Shown piece by piece: positions 6,568-9,048 of a stretch of DNA of 9,048 nt (position 1 is the stretch's first letter; the number at the start of each line of letters is the position of its first letter). A model generated the notes under the pieces. It was not told the DNA's origin, did no database searches, and saw nothing but the letters and a program-made list of their open reading frames with translations. Origin of the DNA: CAYYTU01 sp964474655 (GTDB lineage: Bacteria; Chloroflexota; Anaerolineae; B4-G1); NCBI GenBank assembly GCA_964474655.1, contig CAYYTU010000097.1:1-9048 (forward strand), given 5' to 3'. Made by a program: the position numbers and the translations under genes.

Positions 6568-6963
6568 TTATTCTGCTAATTCTTCCTGATCAACCTCAAA
6601 CTGTGTTCGATATTGATCCAGGAACTCACTCAGTCGCCTGCGGGTGCGGCGGATGTTCACCGCCCAGGCGTGCAAGTACTCCACTCCCTGATCGGTCAGT
6701 TCATAGACCCGCCGGGCCGGTCCACCGCCGCTGGTATCCCAGGTCGATTCTACCAGGCCCTCTTCTTCGAATTGACGTAATGTGCGATAGAGCGTGCTGG
6801 GATCAGGTGTGGGTAAGTTTTCGTTTTCCAGCACGTCTAGCAGTTCGTAACCATGAGCGGGTTTTTGCGAGAGCAGCAACAGTAGCCGCGGACGGACGAA
6901 GCCTTGAATTTGTCCCCCTCGACAGCGACAGTGTGCGTGGCTCTCTGGGCCATTGTGATGCAT
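6568..6963 (-). CDS. PadR family transcriptional regulator with His/Cys-rich N-terminus
   Basis: 131 residues from the ATG at 6963, preceded by AGAGGT (6973-6968). The frame opens at an ATG at 7005, but that lies at or before the predicted transcription start and has no ribosome binding site. Residues about 21-95 form the PadR winged helix-turn-helix: FVRPRLLLLL (22-31), HGYELLDVL (37-45), PSTLYRTLRQFEEEGLVES (55-73) and the wing GPARRVYELTDQG (81-93). A helix rich in Arg and Glu (100-131) should form the dimer interface. The N-terminus carries His 2, 3, 9, 11 and Cys 12, 14 (HAHCRCRGG), reminiscent of a metal or thiol site and matching the His/Cys-rich protein encoded next. As first gene of the leftward operon it is likely an autoregulated repressor of the ABC exporter. 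The ligand is unknown. Confidence 0.94.
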   Translation of the reverse strand: MHHNGPESHAHCRCRGGQIQGFVRPRLLLLLSQKPAHGYELLDVLENENLPTPDPSTLYRTLRQFEEEGLVESTWDTSGGGPARRVYELTDQGVEYLHAWAVNIRRTRRRLSEFLDQYRTQFEVDQEELAE

Positions 6964-6967
6964 CGTT

Positions 6968-6973
6968 ACCTCT
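6968..6973 (-). promoter_or_regulatory. Ribosome binding site that fixes the padR start
   Basis: AGAGGT on the minus strand lies 4 bases before the ATG at 6963. Together with the promoter just upstream it excludes the longer frame from 7005. Confidence 0.65.
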
Positions 6974-7007
6974 TCTTTCTGTGAGCACTTATATGCATAG
7001 CGCAAGT

Positions 7008-7035
7008 AGTATACTAGGTTCTAATAGATTGTCAA
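7008..7035 (-). promoter_or_regulatory. Promoter of the padR-ABC operon with palindromic operator candidate
   Basis: Consensus -35 TTGACA (7035-7030), 16-base spacer and -10 TATACT (7013-7008) on the minus strand. Transcription should start near 7001, leaving a leader of about 40 bases before padR. A perfect 10-base palindrome TAGTATACTA (7007-7016) covers the -10 and an 8-base palindrome TATGCATA (6992-6999) lies just downstream. Both are good candidates for PadR binding and autorepression, though no specific PadR box is recognised. Confidence 0.78.
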
Positions 7036-7053
7036 GTCGAATAGCTATGGAAG

Positions 7054-7293
7054 GTGCTTCTGCATAGGGGGGGGCGCTTCAAGCTGTGGCAAAGCTACGT
7101 CTTCACCGTGCTCGTCAATGGCCTTCGCAAAGCGGAGACGACGGTCACGGCGCTCGACTGTCGGGCCTTTGGGGCATATCCTGATCGCACCTATGTCAAG
7201 GATGTCGAATTCAACCCTTGGGAGCCCAGTCTAGCTATCCTTTTTTCTTCCCTCACAGTGAGCTTAGTGTTTGGGAATACTTCTCTTGACTGA
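7054..7293 (+). pseudogene. ecfT: Truncated C-terminal fragment of an EcfT/CbiQ-type ECF transporter membrane subunit
   Basis: The frame from a GTG at 7054 encodes 79 residues. The part LVNGLRKAETTVTALDCRAFGAYPDRTYV resembles the cytoplasmic coupling region near the C-terminus of EcfT proteins, where an Ala-Arg-Gly motif (often ALEARGFG) contacts the ATPases; here it reads CRAFG, with Gly changed to Ala. A hydrophobic stretch follows (LAILFSSLTVSLVFG), as expected for the last membrane span. Full EcfT proteins are about 250 residues or more, so roughly the first two thirds are missing, and no partner ATPase or S-component gene is nearby. A stop at 7042 and the opposing padR promoter lie just upstream, and a run of eight G (7067-7074) marks the 5' edge. 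A decayed remnant is the best reading; a short functional protein is unlikely. Confidence 0.6.
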
Positions 7294-7391
7294 ATTGGAT
7301 TTACCGGCGGAAGGGAGCACGGAAGAACAGCGTAGAGGATCAAGCGTGGTTATACTTTTCACGGGGAGCAACGGTGTTGTGGAAAAAGCAT

Positions 7392-7416
7392 AAGCCGGGT
7401 GATGAAAACCCGGCTT
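7392..7416. terminator. Bidirectional rho-independent terminator
   Basis: AAGCCGGGT (7392-7400) pairs perfectly with ACCCGGCTT (7408-7416) around a 7-base loop. On the minus strand the stem is followed by ATGCTTTTT, suiting termination of sigA, whose stop is 21 bases away. On the plus strand it is followed by TGTTGCGTTT, so it may also stop rightward reading from the ecfT remnant. Confidence 0.8.
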
Positions 7417-7437
7417 TGTTGCGTTTAGCGTAGCTGC

Positions 7438-8613
7438 TTAGCGTAGATAAGGCTCCAGCTTCCGGCGATGGCGCGGATGACGTAATTTCCTGAGCCCTTT
7501 ACCCTCGATCTGGCGGATGCGCTCTCGGGTCACGCCCAGCTTCTCCCCGATCTCTCGGAGGGTATGGGGTTTCTGCCCTCCCAGCCCGAAGCGCATACGC
7601 AAGACACGAACTTCCCTTGGGGTGAGGGCGCTGAGGGCCTCTTCCAGATCATCGCGCAACAGGTGGCGCTCGGCTGTTTGGGATGGCGTGGGATCGCTAT
7701 CGTTTTCAATGAAATCGCCGAATTCGCTATCTCCCTCTTCCCCCATTGGCTTCTCTAATGAGAGCGGGCGCTGCGAGACGCGCAACATCCACCGCACCTG
7801 GCTGGGTTCCATATCCATCTCATCCGCTATCTCTTCCGGCGTGGGGCTTCGTCCTAGCGTCTGCTCCAGCTCGCCGGCTTGCTGATAGAGTTTCCTGATG
7901 CGATCGTTGGTGTGAACGGGGATGCGGATCGTGCGTCCCTGCTTCTTGAGCGCTCTGGCGACCGATTGGCGGATCCACCAGGTAGCGTAGGTGCCAAACT
8001 TGTTGCCGCGTTGGTATTCGAACTTGTTTGCTGCCTTGATTAGTCCTTCGTTGCCGGCCTGGATTAGGTCGAGAAACGAGAGGCCCTGTCCTCGATACCG
8101 CTTGGCGATGCTGACAACGAGCCGAGTATTGGCCTTGATGAGATGCTCCCAAGCCTCTTTCCCGTCCTTGACGAGCTGCTCCAGTCGCTCTCTTTCCTCG
8201 GCGCTGTGGCCGTTTCGGGCCAGCTCTTCCTGGGCCTCTTCTCCGCGTTCTACCCGCTTCGCCAGCTCGACTTCCTCCTCGCGCGTCAGAAGAGGTTCAC
8301 GCCCCATCTCTTTGAAGTAGAGGCTGATGGGATTATCGATAGAGATGTTGCTCAGGCTGGATGTCTCTTCCGGGGCTTCAGTGTGGGATGGTTGATCCTC
8401 ATCCTCGAGCAGGGCTGCTTCGGCTTCCTCCTCGCTATCGTAGACCGGAATGTCTGCTGCTTGCAGGTCTGAAAATAGGTCCTCCAGCTTAGAGAGCTCG
8501 TCTTCCACTTCGGGAAAAGCTTCCAGGATTTGCTTGACCAGCAGATACCCTTGTTCATCTGCTTCTTCCATCAACCATTCGAAGCTATCGGATTGGGCAT
8601 CAAACGTTTTCAT
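7438..8613 (-). CDS. sigA: RNA polymerase primary sigma factor (sigma-70 group 1)
   Basis: 391 residues from the ATG at 8613, chosen because AAAGGA (8624-8619) lies 5 bases before it and the protein then begins at region 1.1; the open frame upstream to 8730 has no family features. Region 1.1 is near 15-60 (EQGYLLVKQILEAFPEVEDE), an acidic linker follows (60-83), region 1.2 is at 93-124 (DNPISLYFKEMGREPLLTRE), region 2 at about 158-222 (LIKANTRLVVSIAKRYRG; YATWWIRQSVARAL for -10 recognition and melting), region 3 at about 228-305 and region 4 at about 320-391 (helix-turn-helix LREIGEKLGVTRERIRQIEG for -35 recognition). Region 1.1 and the strict region 2/4 motifs indicate the housekeeping factor rather than a group 2 paralogue, though a paralogue cannot be excluded. 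The promoters seen upstream of padR and sulP match what this class recognises. Confidence 0.96.
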   Translation of the reverse strand: MKTFDAQSDSFEWLMEEADEQGYLLVKQILEAFPEVEDELSKLEDLFSDLQAADIPVYDSEEEAEAALLEDEDQPSHTEAPEETSSLSNISIDNPISLYFKEMGREPLLTREEEVELAKRVERGEEAQEELARNGHSAEERERLEQLVKDGKEAWEHLIKANTRLVVSIAKRYRGQGLSFLDLIQAGNEGLIKAANKFEYQRGNKFGTYATWWIRQSVARALKKQGRTIRIPVHTNDRIRKLYQQAGELEQTLGRSPTPEEIADEMDMEPSQVRWMLRVSQRPLSLEKPMGEEGDSEFGDFIENDSDPTPSQTAERHLLRDDLEEALSALTPREVRVLRMRFGLGGQKPHTLREIGEKLGVTRERIRQIEGKGLRKLRHPRHRRKLEPYLR

Positions 8614-8830
8614 CTTTTTCCTTTCCAGTGCAGCAAAATTCTGACTGCTCAGCAGAATCAACTCGACTTGAACTTGGCGCTTGCTATTATTTGTGGTGAT
8701 TGTTGCTTTTGATAGCCAGATTTTCGCCAAGTCGAATGTTCTGATACTCTTACAAAATTAGTCCCGGGGCCGGCTGGTTCATTCGTTTCTACAGGGAGTC
8801 CGTCCCGGATCACACAATTCGGCATCTTAA
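8614..8830. other. Leader and promoter region upstream of sigA, no gene seen
   Basis: No coding sequence is supported here on either strand. A promoter for sigA must lie in or above this stretch, but no convincing -35/-10 pair was found; a weak candidate on the minus strand is TTCGAC with TATCAA at 16 bases spacing, near 8709-8736. The short direct repeat GTCCCGG occurs at 8761-8767 and 8802-8808. Confidence 0.4.
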
Positions 8831-8890
8831 TTTGCCCAACCCCACATCTGGGTTATTTTGACAAATTAAACCCAGATATGGGGTGGCAAA
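8831..8890. repeat. Long near-perfect hairpin upstream of sigA
   Basis: The left arm (8831-8854) and right arm (8869-8890) pair over 21 of 22 positions of the right arm, with a 2-base bulge. Key matching parts are TTTGCC / GGCAAA at the base and ATCTGGGTT / AACCCAGAT next to the loop. The 14-base loop itself contains TTTGACAAA. There is no T-run on either side, so a simple terminator is not obvious; a small palindromic mobile or dispersed element, or a regulatory RNA structure, fits as well. No gene is seen between it and the window end. Confidence 0.75.
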
Positions 8891-9024
8891 GTCAGATAAC
8901 GCGATTTCTAGATTTGCCGACGGACTTCTTGTTCTACCTCGGTGCTTTGGATCCGGGCTTACCAGATCAGTCAGTTGGATTGGACACTTTCGGTTTCGTA
9001 ACCGTTCAGATGGTTATGCTTTTT

Positions 9025-9048
9025 TCACCGCGGAGGGCGCAGAGATCG
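9025..9048. repeat. Possible start of a dispersed GC-rich repeat, cut by the window edge
   Basis: After a run of six T the sequence runs CACCGCGGAGGGCGCAGAGA and on to the window end. Its roughly 9-base spaced GCGGAG / GCGCAGAG units resemble intergenic repeats I recall from environmental bacterial genomes. Only about two units are visible, so the assignment is tentative. Confidence 0.3.

Noticed and set aside
6964..7005. Longer PadR starting at 7005
   Set aside because: The predicted transcription start is near 7001, so this ATG would not be in the mRNA, and it has no ribosome binding site.
8614..8730. 39-residue N-terminal extension of the sigma factor
   Set aside because: It has no sigma-family features, and the internal ATG at 8613 is preceded by AAAGGA and begins region 1.1.
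8858..8863. TTGACA on the plus strand as a -35 box
   Set aside because: It falls in the loop of the hairpin, has no -10 at 15-19 bases, and no gene follows on that strand.

Overview
The window is bacterial, gene-dense and moderately GC-rich. It reads best as a chromosomal segment from a Chloroflexota-like organism (Anaerolineae or a relative). That placement is inference: it rests on the style of the primary sigma factor, the PadR/His-Cys-rich small protein/ABC gene set and the divergent GlpX, and no rRNA is present to confirm it. No tRNA, rRNA, CRISPR array or intact insertion sequence was seen.

Left part (1-3869). A leftward gene, cut by the window edge, encodes the N-terminal 175 residues of a YgiQ/UPF0313 radical-SAM protein. 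It diverges from a rightward two-gene operon: a SulP anion permease carrying both a STAS and a C-terminal rhodanese domain, whose 3' end overlaps a divergent class II fructose-1,6-bisphosphatase gene (glpX) by 23 bases. Good sigma-70 type promoters can be read on both strands of the divergent region. The one for ygiQ would start transcription at the A of its ATG, implying a leaderless mRNA.

Middle part (3922-7035). A leftward operon runs from a near-consensus promoter (TTGACA-16-TATACT) through a PadR regulator, a 79-residue His/Cys-rich coiled-coil protein, a small cupin lacking the usual metal-binding histidines, a DrrA-like ABC ATPase and an ABC-2 permease. The layout suggests a PadR-controlled efflux or export system. 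His/Cys clusters at the N-termini of both the regulator and the next small protein suggest a metal, thiol or redox input, which is the most interesting hypothesis here. Two strongly structured intergenic spacers interrupt the operon; one is a 9-base-period palindromic repeat that looks like a dispersed element.

Right part (7036-9048). Next to the padR promoter lies a truncated C-terminal fragment of an EcfT-type transporter gene, pointing to a past rearrangement. A bidirectional hairpin terminator separates it from a leftward primary sigma factor gene (sigA/rpoD). About 435 bases upstream of sigA hold no convincing gene. They do contain a long near-perfect hairpin and, at the window edge, the start of what looks like another dispersed repeat.
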